DNA of 30,124 bases from Candidatus Poribacteria bacterium (GCA_028818995.1 JAPPMR010000950.1:1-30124), one strand, 5' to 3'; shown: positions 1 through 7,837, numbered from the stretch's first letter. Notes: generated from the sequence alone by a model not told the origin. Made by a program: numbers and translations.

Positions 1-121
1 CTGCTGGACCAAAGACCGACGCAAGTGCAAGAATCTTTTTCAGCGACCACGGATCAGCATAAGGTCCGGTGACGGGAGGAATGTCAAATTCTTCGGGATT
101 TTGTGTATCTTCGCTTTGCAT
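1..121 (-). CDS. N-terminal fragment of an unidentified protein, possibly a membrane transporter
   Basis: An open frame starts at an ATG at 121 and runs off the left edge with no stop. The first 40 residues begin MQSEDTQNPEEFD, continue through a Pro/Gly/Asp-rich stretch, and become hydrophobic after a di-lysine (LKKILALASVFGPA). A soluble acidic head followed by a Leu/Ala/Gly/Pro-rich segment resembles the cytoplasmic lead into the first helix of Nramp-like or other transporters, but too little is visible to assign a family. No clear Shine-Dalgarno lies before the ATG; the alternative ATG just upstream stops after a few codons. The downstream position on the same strand as the ThuA gene allows cotranscription. 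Confidence 0.45.
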   Translation of the reverse strand, partial: MQSEDTQNPEEFDIPPVTGPYADPWSLKKILALASVFGPA

Positions 122-197
122 TGACAGATTAATTAGAGAGGACAGACATGATAGCCTGCCCAACTTAATTCCCGCTTGGAAAGGTCAGTTACTTCCT

Positions 198-920
198 TCA
201 ACTGAGAGGTTCTAACGGCTTCGCATTCCCAAAGACAGGAACCGGTGCATCTCCAAGAGCAGCCCATCGCGAAGCGTTAGCAATCACATGCCGTACATTT
301 TTATCATAATAGATCGGATACGTTTCATGACCAGGACGGAAATAGAATATCTTTCCTCTGCCACGGTAGTAACAACAACCGCTACGGAATACCTCACCGC
401 CAGGGAACCAACTGATGAAAACAAGCGTATCGGGTTCTGGAATGTCAAACGGTTCACCATACATTTCGGCCTGCTCAATTTCGAAATATTCACCGAGCCC
501 TTCAACGATTGGGTGTCCATGTTCAATCACCCAGATGCGTTCCTTTTCCCCTGCTTCACGCCATTTGAGGCTACACGACGTTCCCATCAAACGGACAAAC
601 GGTTTAGAATAGTGTCCGGAATGTAAGACGATAAGTCCCATTCCCTGTAGCACACGGGCTTTCACTTTATCCGCAATTGCGTCTTCAACGGCACCGTGCG
701 CGGCATGTCCCCACCATATCAACACGTCTGTTTTATCCAACACTTCGTCAGTTAAACCGTGTTCAGGTTCATCTAACGTAGCGGTTAGCGTTTCAATGCC
801 GTGTTCACCTAACCCATCGGCAATAGCAGTGTGAATGCCTTTTGGGTAAAGTTTGCGGATAGTTTCGTTCGTTTTTTCGTGTCTAAATTCGTTCCAAACT
901 GTAACTAAAGGTTGTGACAT
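198..920 (-). CDS. ThuA-like domain protein (trehalose utilisation family)
   Basis: The 240-residue product matches the ThuA family, which has a class I glutamine amidotransferase-like fold and is often found in carbohydrate gene clusters; its biochemical activity is poorly defined. Visible family features are the early [11 protein letters not shown] strand, the [11 protein letters not shown] segment, the [13 protein letters not shown] nucleophile-elbow-like region, and the late [10 protein letters not shown] motif. No signal peptide or membrane segment is seen, so it is probably cytoplasmic. The start was set at the ATG at 920 because AAGGAG lies six bases upstream; a longer reading from a TTG at 935 would place the ribosome site inside the gene. 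Substrate unknown. Confidence 0.85.
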   Translation of the reverse strand: MSQPLVTVWNEFRHEKTNETIRKLYPKGIHTAIADGLGEHGIETLTATLDEPEHGLTDEVLDKTDVLIWWGHAAHGAVEDAIADKVKARVLQGMGLIVLHSGHYSKPFVRLMGTSCSLKWREAGEKERIWVIEHGHPIVEGLGEYFEIEQAEMYGEPFDIPEPDTLVFISWFPGGEVFRSGCCYYRGRGKIFYFRPGHETYPIYYDKNVRHVIANASRWAALGDAPVPVFGNAKPLEPLS

Positions 921-1147
921 AAACTTCTCCTTCAATTGTATTACATTGAAATTCTATTAGGAATATCTGCCAGACTATTTATACTGAACGTGAATTTCAT
1001 AAAACATCCAATATGGCTTCTCTCAAATTAAATAATGCTAATCTTGCTTGCTGTTTAGTTGTGTTCATCAATCTTTACATTCCTTAGTGAGTGTGCGTTT
1101 TTTATCTCCACGTAAGGATACATAAGGTAAAACCAAGTATCTAATGG

Positions 1148-1194
1148 GAGTATTGCCTCTAAACACGCTCTCGTGAAGCGAGACCTAAATACTC
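1148..1194 (-). promoter_or_regulatory. Nested stem-loop at the 3' end of the solute-binding protein gene
   Basis: Outer arms GAGTATT (1148-1154) and AATACTC (1188-1194) enclose inner arms TCTCG (1169-1173) and CGAGA (1179-1183). The structure begins at the stop codon of the minus-strand gene ending at 1194. There is no following U tract, so it is not a canonical Rho-independent terminator. It may protect the 3' end or assist termination. The rest of the 921-1193 gap is AT-rich and shows no gene. Confidence 0.35.
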
Positions 1195-2294
1195 TAATTA
1201 TCCAATTTTAACGTTTGTGCGCGTTTCATAAAAACACCGTTATCCACGACCCATTGTGCGTAGCCGATGTTGCCGTTATCGGTGAGATAGTTAATCCTTT
1301 TATTCAGAAACTCAAGCAATTCCGTGTTTTCACGTGCGACAGTAAACCCACCATATTCTACCTGTTCATCAAGAGCAGTAACAACGAAAGTCCCAGCAGA
1401 TGCAGCCGCATCATCTCGGTTGCCGATCTCACCGCGTGCAAGGGCATCAACCCTGTTTTCTTGTAAGTTGCCAAGTAACACCTGTTCTTCTGATAGGACG
1501 ACGGTAACACGAGGTATAAGCGGGTCAAAGCCTTGATGCGGCATATTCACTGGATAGTTGACTTGCGGCATATTGTCTGCGGGCGGGTAGACAGTAACCC
1601 TGTTTTCTATATTCGGTGTCGATCCCGCTGCAGTAATTTTATAATCCGCTGTGCCATCTGCCACAACCGTGCCTTGTAGTGTTTGTATGTGTGTGCCTTT
1701 TGCTACCACGCCACTCTTATCCACAATTCCAGTGATTTGAAGTAAGCGTGCCTCACCGGTTGTCCCCCTTAGTACGCCAACGCGGACATCGCGCGTCAGA
1801 TCGGTGTAGTTTTGGATATGCTCTGCATCTTCAGCACGTACCAGAAGCGACTGACGAAACACAATGTGAGGCGTTGTGAAGGTGACAAGCGGTGTGCCAG
1901 TTGCGTCCTTTGTCCGGTCATCAAGGATTGTGATACCCCCACCGATAACATCATAGTCAGGAGCAGCTGCCAAGAGCCAGATATTCTCCCATTGAGAGAT
2001 CGGTTCCCTTGTAAAAGACAGATTAGGGGTTTCCATGACTTCAAGTGCAGTCAAAAGGTCTGCTTCATAACCGAGATGTGTATTTGTCCAACCATAGCTA
2101 ACAGGCGAAAAAGAGTCATAAAACCCAACATTGAGAACACGGGGCTGTTCTGGTGTGCGTGTGTCGTCAATGACATTGATAGTTTTTTGGTATTCACACC
2201 CGATTGATATCACGCAAAGTGCTATGAAAACAATAAACAAGCTGCGCAAAAGATATCTCGAAAAAATAAAACTGTAGTAAATCTGTTTTTGCAT
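1194..2294 (-). CDS. Extracellular solute-binding lipoprotein, family 3
   Basis: A 366-residue periplasmic binding protein of the SBP_bac_3 type, which captures amino acids or other small polar solutes for an ABC importer or sensor. A basic then hydrophobic signal segment (residues 4-32) ends in a lipobox-like SIGC with Cys33, so it is probably lipid-anchored. The mature part opens with RVLNVGFYDSFSPVSY and GYEADLLTALE, the usual first lobe of the family, and continues with RVGVLRGTTGEA and a C-terminal EFLNKRINYLTDNG segment. It is longer than the usual 250-280 residues because of an insertion near residues 195-270 rich in Pro, Asn and Val. AAGGAG seven bases before the ATG supports the start. 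No permease or ATPase gene is adjacent. Confidence 0.82.
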   Translation of the reverse strand: MQKQIYYSFIFSRYLLRSLFIVFIALCVISIGCEYQKTINVIDDTRTPEQPRVLNVGFYDSFSPVSYGWTNTHLGYEADLLTALEVMETPNLSFTREPISQWENIWLLAAAPDYDVIGGGITILDDRTKDATGTPLVTFTTPHIVFRQSLLVRAEDAEHIQNYTDLTRDVRVGVLRGTTGEARLLQITGIVDKSGVVAKGTHIQTLQGTVVADGTADYKITAAGSTPNIENRVTVYPPADNMPQVNYPVNMPHQGFDPLIPRVTVVLSEEQVLLGNLQENRVDALARGEIGNRDDAAASAGTFVVTALDEQVEYGGFTVARENTELLEFLNKRINYLTDNGNIGYAQWVVDNGVFMKRAQTLKLDN

Positions 2295-2539
2295 TGCGCA
2301 TCTCCTTTATAGTGAATTCTACAATAAACTGGACATCTGAGATGTGAATCAACGTTGAATGCGATTAGCAGAATACGCGTGTGGTATTCTGCAGGATTTG
2401 TCGCCTACAGAAAATGTGCCGCTTTCATTTCAAGGTTCACAGTATATCTAAAATCTCTGTTGAGATTTCGTTTTCAATTACACTCAAAAAAACAGTGAGG
2501 ACTTGCACGCTGTGCCAGCATCCATCCTCAATTTGTGAA

Positions 2540-3061
2540 TCAGAAGTAAAAGTGATAACCAAACAATAAACGCACACCTAAATCATCTAACGGATTTATA
2601 CCTATCTCAAATGAATATCCAAGATCTGGAAGACTTGGAAAGAAATATTCATAACCCATAAATACTTCAAACCAAGTATTGGAAAGCGTATGTTCTTCGG
2701 TATCTGTTTCGATTTGAGAGATTGGATAATTCATGCCCCAGCCGACATAGAATTTGCTTAGAGGTTTTATGTGAGTGGCATATAAAAACCTGTTCCCTGC
2801 CCACACTTCAGTTCCATTATTCGTCCCCATAAATATCTGTGTTTCAAACCATTCTAATATTCTAATCCTCCAACTGGTCCCAACTGAACTGACTAACCCT
2901 CCATTAGATGCATAGATCCCGCTGGTGATGCCAATCCCAAGCCAATTCGTATCATCAGATGCAACCGTTTCGGTGGCAGGATTCGTTGCTGCAGCAGGAT
3001 GCAGTGCTAAACTATAACCGATTGCTAAAAACGTCAATAAGCAGATGAAGTAACGTCTCAC
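2540..3061 (-). CDS. Small outer-membrane beta-barrel candidate
   Basis: This 173-residue protein has a clear signal peptide (MRRYFICLLTFLAIGYSLA, then Ala-rich cleavage region near residue 25). The remainder alternates polar and aromatic residues in short strands (for example GIGITSGIYAS, FYVGWGMNYP, WFEVFMGYEYFF) and ends GYHFYF; a terminal Phe preceded by alternating aromatics is the classical outer-membrane insertion signal. No named family was recognised. The start is a GTG at 3061 preceded by GGAGG at nine bases. Neighbours on the same strand are separated by more than 100 bases, so it is probably its own unit. The 2295-2539 gap downstream shows no gene. Confidence 0.6.
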   Translation of the reverse strand: MRRYFICLLTFLAIGYSLALHPAAATNPATETVASDDTNWLGIGITSGIYASNGGLVSSVGTSWRIRILEWFETQIFMGTNNGTEVWAGNRFLYATHIKPLSKFYVGWGMNYPISQIETDTEEHTLSNTWFEVFMGYEYFFPSLPDLGYSFEIGINPLDDLGVRLLFGYHFYF

Positions 3062-3129
3062 TATCGATTTCCTCCACTGAATGTTGGCTATAAAATAACA
3101 ACAGATTCATTGAAACACACAGACAGAGT

Positions 3130-3163
3130 GCTTACAAAGCGCGCCTACCGTAATTGGGGTTAC
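3130..3163. repeat. Dispersed palindrome fragment plus CCTACCGT direct repeat
   Basis: Positions 3130-3148 (GCTTACAAAGCGCGCCTAC) are identical to 15139-15157, where the same bases form the right half of a long palindrome. Here the left arm is lost beyond GCTT. A second CCTACCGT follows 18 bases after the first. It sits between the outer-membrane protein gene and fabV. Confidence 0.6.
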
Positions 3164-3185
3164 GCACCTACCGTGATAGGGACCG

Positions 3186-4379
3186 TTAGAATGCTAATTC
3201 TGTCTCTACTGCTTCATCATAGTCAACACCCTCAACCTCAAATCCGAAGAGATTTCGGAAACGTCTTCTGTAGCCAGCGTAATCAGAGAGTTCATGGAAA
3301 TTGTCGGTATTAATCTGTTCCCATCGTTCTGTGACAGCATCGGTCACATTTTGTCGTAACTCTCTGTCATCCAACCGAATATAACGCTCCGTATCAAGTT
3401 GAGGCTGCAGTCCAGGCCCAAGATGCTCCGAGAATAATCGCTGCATCTGCCCAATCGGTGCTTCATTGATACCTTTTGTATTCATAATATCGTAGAGGAT
3501 ACTGATATAAAGGGGAACAACAGGTATTGCGGCAGAGGCTTGCGTAACGACTGCTTTGTTAACTGAAATATAAGCATTGCCGCCGAGTTGATCTTCAAGT
3601 TTTACATCAAGCGTATCAACACATGCCTTCAGGTCATCTTTTGCCTTGCCGATAGTGCCATCACGATAAATTGGCCAGGTTAATGCACTGCCGATATAGG
3701 TATATGCCACAACAGTCATCTCTGGCGCGAGTAATTCGGCATCTGCTAAAGCATCAACCCACATTTCAAGGTCTTCGCCACCCATCACAGCGATTGTGTC
3801 TGCGATTTCCTTATCATCTGCTGGTTCAATCGTTACAGGTACAACGGTTTCATCATTTAGGTCGATAGTTTTTCCTGTATAAGATTCGCCAATCGGTTTC
3901 AGCACAGAATTATGCGTTTCACCAGTGCGTGGATGGATTCGGCGCGGTGCAGCGATACTATAGACAAGAACATCTATTTTGCCAAAATTTGCTTTGAGTT
4001 GTTCTATCGCCTGCTGCTTCATCTCATCCGAAAAAGCATCTCCGTTGAGACTCTCTGCAAGAAAGTCATCCTGTTGTGCTTGTTGATGGAATGCTACGGT
4101 GTTGTAATAACCTGCTGATGCTGTTCTTCTGTCATCAGCGGGACGTTCGTAGAGAAGACCTAAAGTTTTTGCACCGTATCCCCACGTCAACGCGATACGA
4201 GAAGCGAGTCCATAACCGGTTGATGCACCGATAACAAGCGCATTTAAACCCGTCCCTTTATAAGTAGCATTCTCCTTAATTAAATCTATCTGATTTTGAA
4301 TGTTTGCCTGACAGCCAGCAGGATGTGCATTCGTACAGATAAAACCACGAATCCGAGGTTTAACAATTTGAACTGCCAT
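3186..4379 (-). CDS. fabV: Trans-2-enoyl-CoA/enoyl-ACP reductase, FabV type
   Basis: FabV reduces the trans-2,3 double bond of enoyl-ACP or enoyl-CoA with NADH, the last step of each fatty acid elongation cycle, in the cytoplasm. At 397 residues it has the usual family length. The N-terminal block IVKPRIRGFICTNAHPAGC, the glycine-rich NADH site GASTGYG (51-57), the YSIAAPRR segment (140-147) and the catalytic Tyr238-x8-Lys247 pair (YRDGTIGKAK) are all present. FabV is triclosan-resistant in studied species and replaces or supplements FabI. AAGGG lies before the ATG. The gene follows the RidA gene by 26 bases and is probably cotranscribed with it. Confidence 0.95.
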   Translation of the reverse strand: MAVQIVKPRIRGFICTNAHPAGCQANIQNQIDLIKENATYKGTGLNALVIGASTGYGLASRIALTWGYGAKTLGLLYERPADDRRTASAGYYNTVAFHQQAQQDDFLAESLNGDAFSDEMKQQAIEQLKANFGKIDVLVYSIAAPRRIHPRTGETHNSVLKPIGESYTGKTIDLNDETVVPVTIEPADDKEIADTIAVMGGEDLEMWVDALADAELLAPEMTVVAYTYIGSALTWPIYRDGTIGKAKDDLKACVDTLDVKLEDQLGGNAYISVNKAVVTQASAAIPVVPLYISILYDIMNTKGINEAPIGQMQRLFSEHLGPGLQPQLDTERYIRLDDRELRQNVTDAVTERWEQINTDNFHELSDYAGYRRRFRNLFGFEVEGVDYDEAVETELAF

Positions 4380-4405
4380 AATTCCCTTCTTCTTTTCTAA
4401 AGCAG

Positions 4406-4867
4406 TTAGCCTTCAATTTCTACGACCATTTCAACTTCAACAGGAATACCGCCGGGCAATTGTACCATGCCGACTGCTGAACGCGCGTGTTTACCTTTAT
4501 CCCCAAAAACTTCAACAAAGAAATCTGATGCACCGTTGACGACAGCGGGCTGATCCGTGAAATCTGCTGATGAGTTGACAAAACCGACAACCTTCACAAC
4601 ACGTTTTATCCGATCCAGATCGCCTAACGCATGTTTGAGCGTGCTGACCAAACCGATAGCAACTTGACGCGCAGATTCATAGCCCTCTTCAATAGTGGCA
4701 TCTGTGCCAAGTTGGCTTTTATAGATTGGACCTTCGCCCGTGCCAGGACCGTGTCCAGATGTAAAGACAAGATTTCCCGTTTGCACTGTGGTAACGTAAT
4801 TCGCCACTGGTGTCGCAGGGGGTGGTAATTCTATTCCTAATTCTTCAAGCCGTTTTTCTATTTTCAT
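4406..4867 (-). CDS. RidA/YjgF-family protein
   Basis: RidA proteins hydrolyse reactive enamine/imine intermediates released by PLP enzymes; this one belongs to the longer (about 150-residue) subgroup, so its exact substrate is uncertain. It starts MKIEKRLEELGIELPPP, typical of that subgroup. The conserved Arg in KHARSAVG, which binds the substrate carboxylate in characterised members, and the Glu-rich C-terminal strand VEVEMVVEIEG are visible. No export signal is seen. A strong promoter lies about 70 bases upstream, and fabV follows 26 bases downstream, forming a two-gene operon. A possible ribosome site AGGAG lies 12 bases before the ATG, with a second AAAGGA almost touching it. Confidence 0.9.
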   Translation of the reverse strand: MKIEKRLEELGIELPPPATPVANYVTTVQTGNLVFTSGHGPGTGEGPIYKSQLGTDATIEEGYESARQVAIGLVSTLKHALGDLDRIKRVVKVVGFVNSSADFTDQPAVVNGASDFFVEVFGDKGKHARSAVGMVQLPGGIPVEVEMVVEIEG

Positions 4868-4940
4868 GTCCTTTAATATCTCCTAAATAAGTCTGTGTTT
4901 AAGGTGCTGCAAACATGATATTTGCACATCAACCTGTATT

Positions 4941-4969
4941 ATTAAATAGGTTTTCGGAGATTTTGTCAA
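4941..4969 (-). promoter_or_regulatory. Sigma-70-type promoter of the RidA-fabV operon
   Basis: Read on the minus strand: TTGACA at 4969-4964, a 17-base spacer, and TTTAAT at 4946-4941 (five of six consensus bases). Transcription would start near 4934, about 65 bases before the RidA ATG. Confidence 0.7.
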
Positions 4970-5021
4970 GTGATTTTGTTTCTGAAAAAATAAAGTTGCT
5001 GTATGAAATGGGTAGGAAAGA

Positions 5022-5251
5022 TCAATCTTCCGTGAGCAGCTGAAAGTATTCTTCTCTGCTCAGGTTTACAGTTCGCATATTATTTCTGATGACGGTGAGC
5101 GGCACTTCGTCATAGCGTGGAATAACCACAGCACGTTTAGCATTAGGATGGTGATAGATGAGATGTGACCTTTTTGTCGAACGAAACGGCACCCGAATTT
5201 TTCAAAAATCTTAACTTGGGTTCGCCAGTCTGTTGGCGAAATTTTAGGCAC
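5022..5251 (-). pseudogene. hicA: HicA-type mRNA interferase toxin, frameshifted
   Basis: HicA is a small double-stranded-RNA-binding-fold RNase toxin held in check by HicB. The reading frame starts at a GTG (5251) that overlaps the hicB stop by one base (TAGTG), with GGAGG at good spacing. The first 27 residues (MPKISPTDWRTQVKIFEKFG...VRQKG) are normal HicA. The frame then slips near 5170-5174: the continuous frame gives an unrelated tail to 5066, whereas the frame one base back gives SHLIYHHPNAKRAVVIP and continues to a stop at 5022. The lost frame contains the catalytic GSH histidine. The span is 230 bases, one short of a multiple of three, as expected for a single deleted base in GGT(T)CAC. 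A sequencing or assembly error is the alternative. Confidence 0.8.
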
Positions 5252-5535
5252 TAAAAGCCTCCAATTGGCACGGTAAGTTGATTGAAAGAAATCACCTGTT
5301 TATCAAGTTGGAGGGTTGATTGTGAAGTGTTTAAATCATAACCAGCATCTTCTAAAAAAGCCTTAAGCGTTCCAAGTTGTGCTGTTTCTTCTAACTGAAT
5401 TTCAATAACTTCAAGCAAGTTATTTCGTGCTTCTTCAATATCCCTTCCGCAACTTGCAACGTCTAATTCTGGGCAATAGGCGGTGTACATATTGCCTTCT
5501 TTCCAAATTTCTTCTGTTACCACTAAATTTTTCAT
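5251..5535 (-). CDS. hicB: HicB-family antitoxin
   Basis: HicB neutralises HicA and usually represses its own operon. The 94-residue product shows the degenerate RNase H-like N-terminal fold (EEIWKEGNMYTAYCPELDVASCG, interrupted here only for family comparison by the Y-x-A-x-CPELD core) followed by the helix EEARNNLLEVIEIQLEE. The tail after residue 60 is short and lacks an obvious ribbon-helix-helix or HTH. The start is the ATG at 5535, five bases after GGAGG; an upstream ATG four codons earlier contains that GGAGG in its own coding sequence and is unlikely. The gene order hicB-hicA is reversed relative to the best-known E. coli locus but is common. It is intact although its partner is broken. 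Confidence 0.85.
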   Translation of the reverse strand: MKNLVVTEEIWKEGNMYTAYCPELDVASCGRDIEEARNNLLEVIEIQLEETAQLGTLKAFLEDAGYDLNTSQSTLQLDKQVISFNQLTVPIGGF

Positions 5536-5582
5536 TATAGCCTCCATTTTTTACCGTTGGGTTTGTTCATGATATCAATGAG

Positions 5583-5596
5583 AATTGTACACAATT
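5583..5596. promoter_or_regulatory. Palindromic operator candidate in the hicB promoter
   Basis: AATTGTACACAATT is a perfect inverted repeat (six-base arms, two-base centre). It covers the -10 hexamer of the hicB promoter, the position expected for autorepression by the HicB or HicAB complex. Confidence 0.5.
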
Positions 5597-5612
5597 TTGC
5601 TTAAGAAATCAA
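5584..5612 (-). promoter_or_regulatory. Promoter of the hicBA operon
   Basis: On the minus strand TTGATT (5612-5607), a 17-base spacer and TACAAT (5589-5584), each five of six consensus bases. Transcription would start near 5577, some 40 bases before the hicB ATG. Confidence 0.65.
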
Positions 5613-5687
5613 GGAATCTTGATGGCTGAGAAAGACTGATGTTAATGATAATCTTATCTTGTAGCAAATAGTTTTGATGAAAACAAC

Positions 5688-5717
5688 TTGACATGCAATG
5701 CGATTTTGTGTTAAAAT
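5688..5717 (+). promoter_or_regulatory. Promoter of the 5.7-kb island, probably leaderless
   Basis: TTGACA (5688-5693) and TAAAAT (5712-5717) are separated by 18 bases. The expected start of transcription, about seven bases past the -10, falls at 5724-5725, exactly on the ATG of the DUF4926 gene. That ATG has no Shine-Dalgarno, so the transcript may be leaderless. Confidence 0.65.
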
Positions 5718-5724
5718 TTGTCTT

Positions 5725-6195
5725 ATGAATAGTAAACCTGCAGAAAAAGGCAAAATCAAACTTTTAGATGTCGTTGCGCTTACTGAGGATGTCCCTGAAC
5801 ATAATCTGAAGTATGGAGATGTCGGCACAGTCGTTGAAATCCTTTCGGATAGCGAAGCGTTTGAGGTTGAATTCAGCGGTGGCAATAGGCAAATGTCCAA
5901 GTGTATTAGTTTTCTTGCATCTCAACTTAGAGTGCTTCCTCACGAACTGATAAAAGCGGATTCCAAACGGCAAGCAAATAAACGGGTAAAAGGAATTACA
6001 GAAAAGGGAAAAAATGCTGCCGCACAACGCCTCATCAAAGCGATGGAAAAATCACCGCATCTCACTGATGAAGATATTGAAGCACTGAATCAGTCAATAA
6101 AAGAGGGGGAAATACCTATAAGTTTTGATTCTCCCTTTGATTTGCAGGACAGCGAAAACAAAGCTGGGGAACAATCCGATGAAAGAGATAATTGA
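5725..6195 (+). CDS. DUF4926-domain protein, first gene of the island
   Basis: Residues 9-60 of this 156-residue protein match the DUF4926 pattern: KLLDVVALTEDVPEH, then YGDVGTVVEIL and EAFEVEFSGGNRQ, a small beta-rich fold of unknown biochemical role often found next to toxin-like or defence genes. The remainder is a highly charged, probably helical extension (KRQANKRVKGITEKGKNAAA, then an acidic tail) that ordinary DUF4926 proteins of about 70 residues lack. No signal or membrane segment is seen. The start was chosen at 5725 because the promoter leads directly to it; there is no ribosome site. Its last codons overlap the start of the next gene by 17 bases, so the two are translationally coupled. 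A regulator or antitoxin role is only a guess. Confidence 0.7.
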   Translation: MNSKPAEKGKIKLLDVVALTEDVPEHNLKYGDVGTVVEILSDSEAFEVEFSGGNRQMSKCISFLASQLRVLPHELIKADSKRQANKRVKGITEKGKNAAAQRLIKAMEKSPHLTDEDIEALNQSIKEGEIPISFDSPFDLQDSENKAGEQSDERDN

Positions 6196-6682
6196 CAGAT
6201 TGACTTCATATAATATCTTTAACTATCTCTTGCCTGGCACCTTATTTATAGGATTGGGTGATACACTAACTTCGTATACACTCATCCAAGACAATATTCT
6301 AATAGCGTTGTTTTTGTATTACTTCATAGGATTAATTATTAGCAGAATTGGATCGTTGACTCTGGAACCGCTACTTAAATGGATAAAATTTGTTAAGTTT
6401 GCACCTTATGAAGATTATGTAAAAGCATCACAGTTAGATCCAAAGATTGAAATTTTTTCAGAACAAAATAATATGTACCGCTCCCTATGTATGCTTTCTA
6501 TAGCACTAATTCTGTTAAAGATATATGATTTAGCATGGGGTTCGGGATTACCAGATAATGCAGTAATAATTTTTATATTTCTTATAGGACTCTTAGTCCT
6601 GTTTTTACTTTCTTATAGAAAACAGACCAAATACGTTGTTAAACGCGTAAAAATTACACTCGAGGACAAGGAGGAAGAATAG
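6179..6682 (+). CDS. Multi-pass membrane protein of the island
   Basis: This 167-residue protein has four hydrophobic stretches in two pairs: roughly residues 12-30 (FNYLLPGTLFIGLG), 36-58 (NILIALFLYYFIGLIIS), 102-118 and 127-145 (VIIFIFLIGLLVLFLLS), with a charged central part and a basic-acidic cytoplasmic-looking tail (KRVKITLEDKEEE). No named domain was recognised; small membrane proteins of this look often accompany nucleases or hydrolases in defence operons as pore-forming or anchoring effectors, which is inference. The ATG at 6179 lies inside the end of the DUF4926 gene. The DNA is very AT-rich: bases 6301-6360 are 30% G+C by direct count. The MBL gene starts three bases after its stop. 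Confidence 0.75.
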   Translation: MKEIIDRLTSYNIFNYLLPGTLFIGLGDTLTSYTLIQDNILIALFLYYFIGLIISRIGSLTLEPLLKWIKFVKFAPYEDYVKASQLDPKIEIFSEQNNMYRSLCMLSIALILLKIYDLAWGSGLPDNAVIIFIFLIGLLVLFLLSYRKQTKYVVKRVKITLEDKEEE

Positions 6683-6685
6683 AAA

Positions 6686-7771
6686 ATGTTAGATTATTTT
6701 GAAATTGATTTTCTTAACGTAGAATCTAAAAAAAGTGGTGACGCTATACCACTATGGTATTCCGCTGGTGGCGTTACACGAATCCATGTCGTTGATGGTG
6801 GATTTCAAGATACAGGAGACAAAGTTGTTGAACACATCAAAAAGTATTATGGCTATCCTCGTAGGATTGATGCCGTGATTGTTAGTCATCCTGATGGTGA
6901 CCACTCAGGAGGCTTGCGCACGGTTCTTGAAGATTTTGAAGTTTCTACGTTGTGGATGTTACGACCTTGGCTTTATGCAAATGAATTAATTGATAGATTT
7001 TCCCGCTTTTCAAACGTTTATAATCTGGTTCATCGGTTAAAAGATATTTACCCTAATATTGCAGCATTAGAAAAAATTGCAAACGCAAAAGGTATACCTA
7101 TTTATGCTCCTTTTCAAGGAACACAAATAGGTGAATTCACCGTTCTTGCTCCTACAAAGCAAAGATATCTTGATCTTGTGGTTGCGTCTGAGAAGACCCC
7201 TGAAGCTACAAAAGAACTCATTGAACACTTTTTGAAACGAGAGCAAAACCTTTTTCAAAGAGCTGCATTACATGCAGTTTCGTTTATACGGTCACTTTGG
7301 GGTGAAGAAATATTTTCACCTGAGGAAACAAGTTCTGAAAACGAAATGAGCATAGTCCAATATGCAAATTTGTGTGGAAAAAGGATACTACTAACAGCAG
7401 ATGCAGGACGCGGTACACTTATAGAGGCTGCAAATTATGCACGCAAGGTGCTACCTGGTATTGACTTTTTTCAGGTGCCTCATCACGGATCACGACGAAA
7501 TGTATCAACAGATATTCTTGACTTTTTGCTTGGTAAAAGACTACCAAGAAAACTGGAAGAAGGATCTGAAAAATTCACAGCAATTATAAGTGCTTCAAAA
7601 GGAGACAAGGATCATCCGAGAAAAGCAGTTGTACGCGCTTGTATTCACCGTGGAGCGAAGGTGATCTCAAACCAGGATGGCAATAAATATGTTTTCCATA
7701 ACCGATCATTGCGTGCGGGTTGGACTACCCCATCAGGCCTCCCTTATCCAGAAGACCAAGAAAAAGACTAA
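6686..7771 (+). CDS. ComEC-like metallo-beta-lactamase-fold hydrolase
   Basis: A 361-residue soluble protein with the MBL fold of the ComEC/Rec2 C-terminal class. Metal-ligand motifs are complete: SHPDGDH (67-73), TADAG (237-241) and VPHHGSRR (264-271); ENEMSIVQY (219-227) matches the N-x-x-S-x-V signature of ComEC-type domains. It lacks the membrane domains of true ComEC, so a role in DNA uptake is unlikely. Characterised relatives are nucleases or phosphodiesterases, so a nucleic-acid or nucleotide substrate is plausible. Residues 85-215 form an unusual insertion between the first and second metal motifs, rich in aromatic and charged residues. AAGGAGG lies 11 bases before the ATG, and the three-base gap to the membrane-protein gene argues that the two work together. 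Confidence 0.85.
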   Translation: MLDYFEIDFLNVESKKSGDAIPLWYSAGGVTRIHVVDGGFQDTGDKVVEHIKKYYGYPRRIDAVIVSHPDGDHSGGLRTVLEDFEVSTLWMLRPWLYANELIDRFSRFSNVYNLVHRLKDIYPNIAALEKIANAKGIPIYAPFQGTQIGEFTVLAPTKQRYLDLVVASEKTPEATKELIEHFLKREQNLFQRAALHAVSFIRSLWGEEIFSPEETSSENEMSIVQYANLCGKRILLTADAGRGTLIEAANYARKVLPGIDFFQVPHHGSRRNVSTDILDFLLGKRLPRKLEEGSEKFTAIISASKGDKDHPRKAVVRACIHRGAKVISNQDGNKYVFHNRSLRAGWTTPSGLPYPEDQEKD

Positions 7772-7837
7772 ACATACCACACCAATTTTAGAGAAACACT
7801 TAGCAAATTGCAAATTTATTTTCATCGGAGTTAACCT

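Noticed and set aside
288..626. Plus-strand 112-residue open frame opposite the ThuA gene
   Set aside because: Antisense shadow of a well-supported gene without its own start signals.
918..935. TTG start at 935 for the ThuA gene
   Set aside because: The AAGGAG ribosome site would fall inside the coding region; the ATG at 920 has correct spacing.
1812..2207. Plus-strand 131-residue open frame opposite the solute-binding protein gene
   Set aside because: It is antisense to a clear gene, has no ribosome site, and its translation has no domain-like composition.
5165..5180. Programmed -1 frameshifting on the A-rich run CAAAAAGG in hicA
   Set aside because: The run does not fit the X XXY YYZ slippery pattern in the zero frame, and slippage there would give Arg in place of the conserved Gly of the GSH motif. 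A single deleted base explains the data better.
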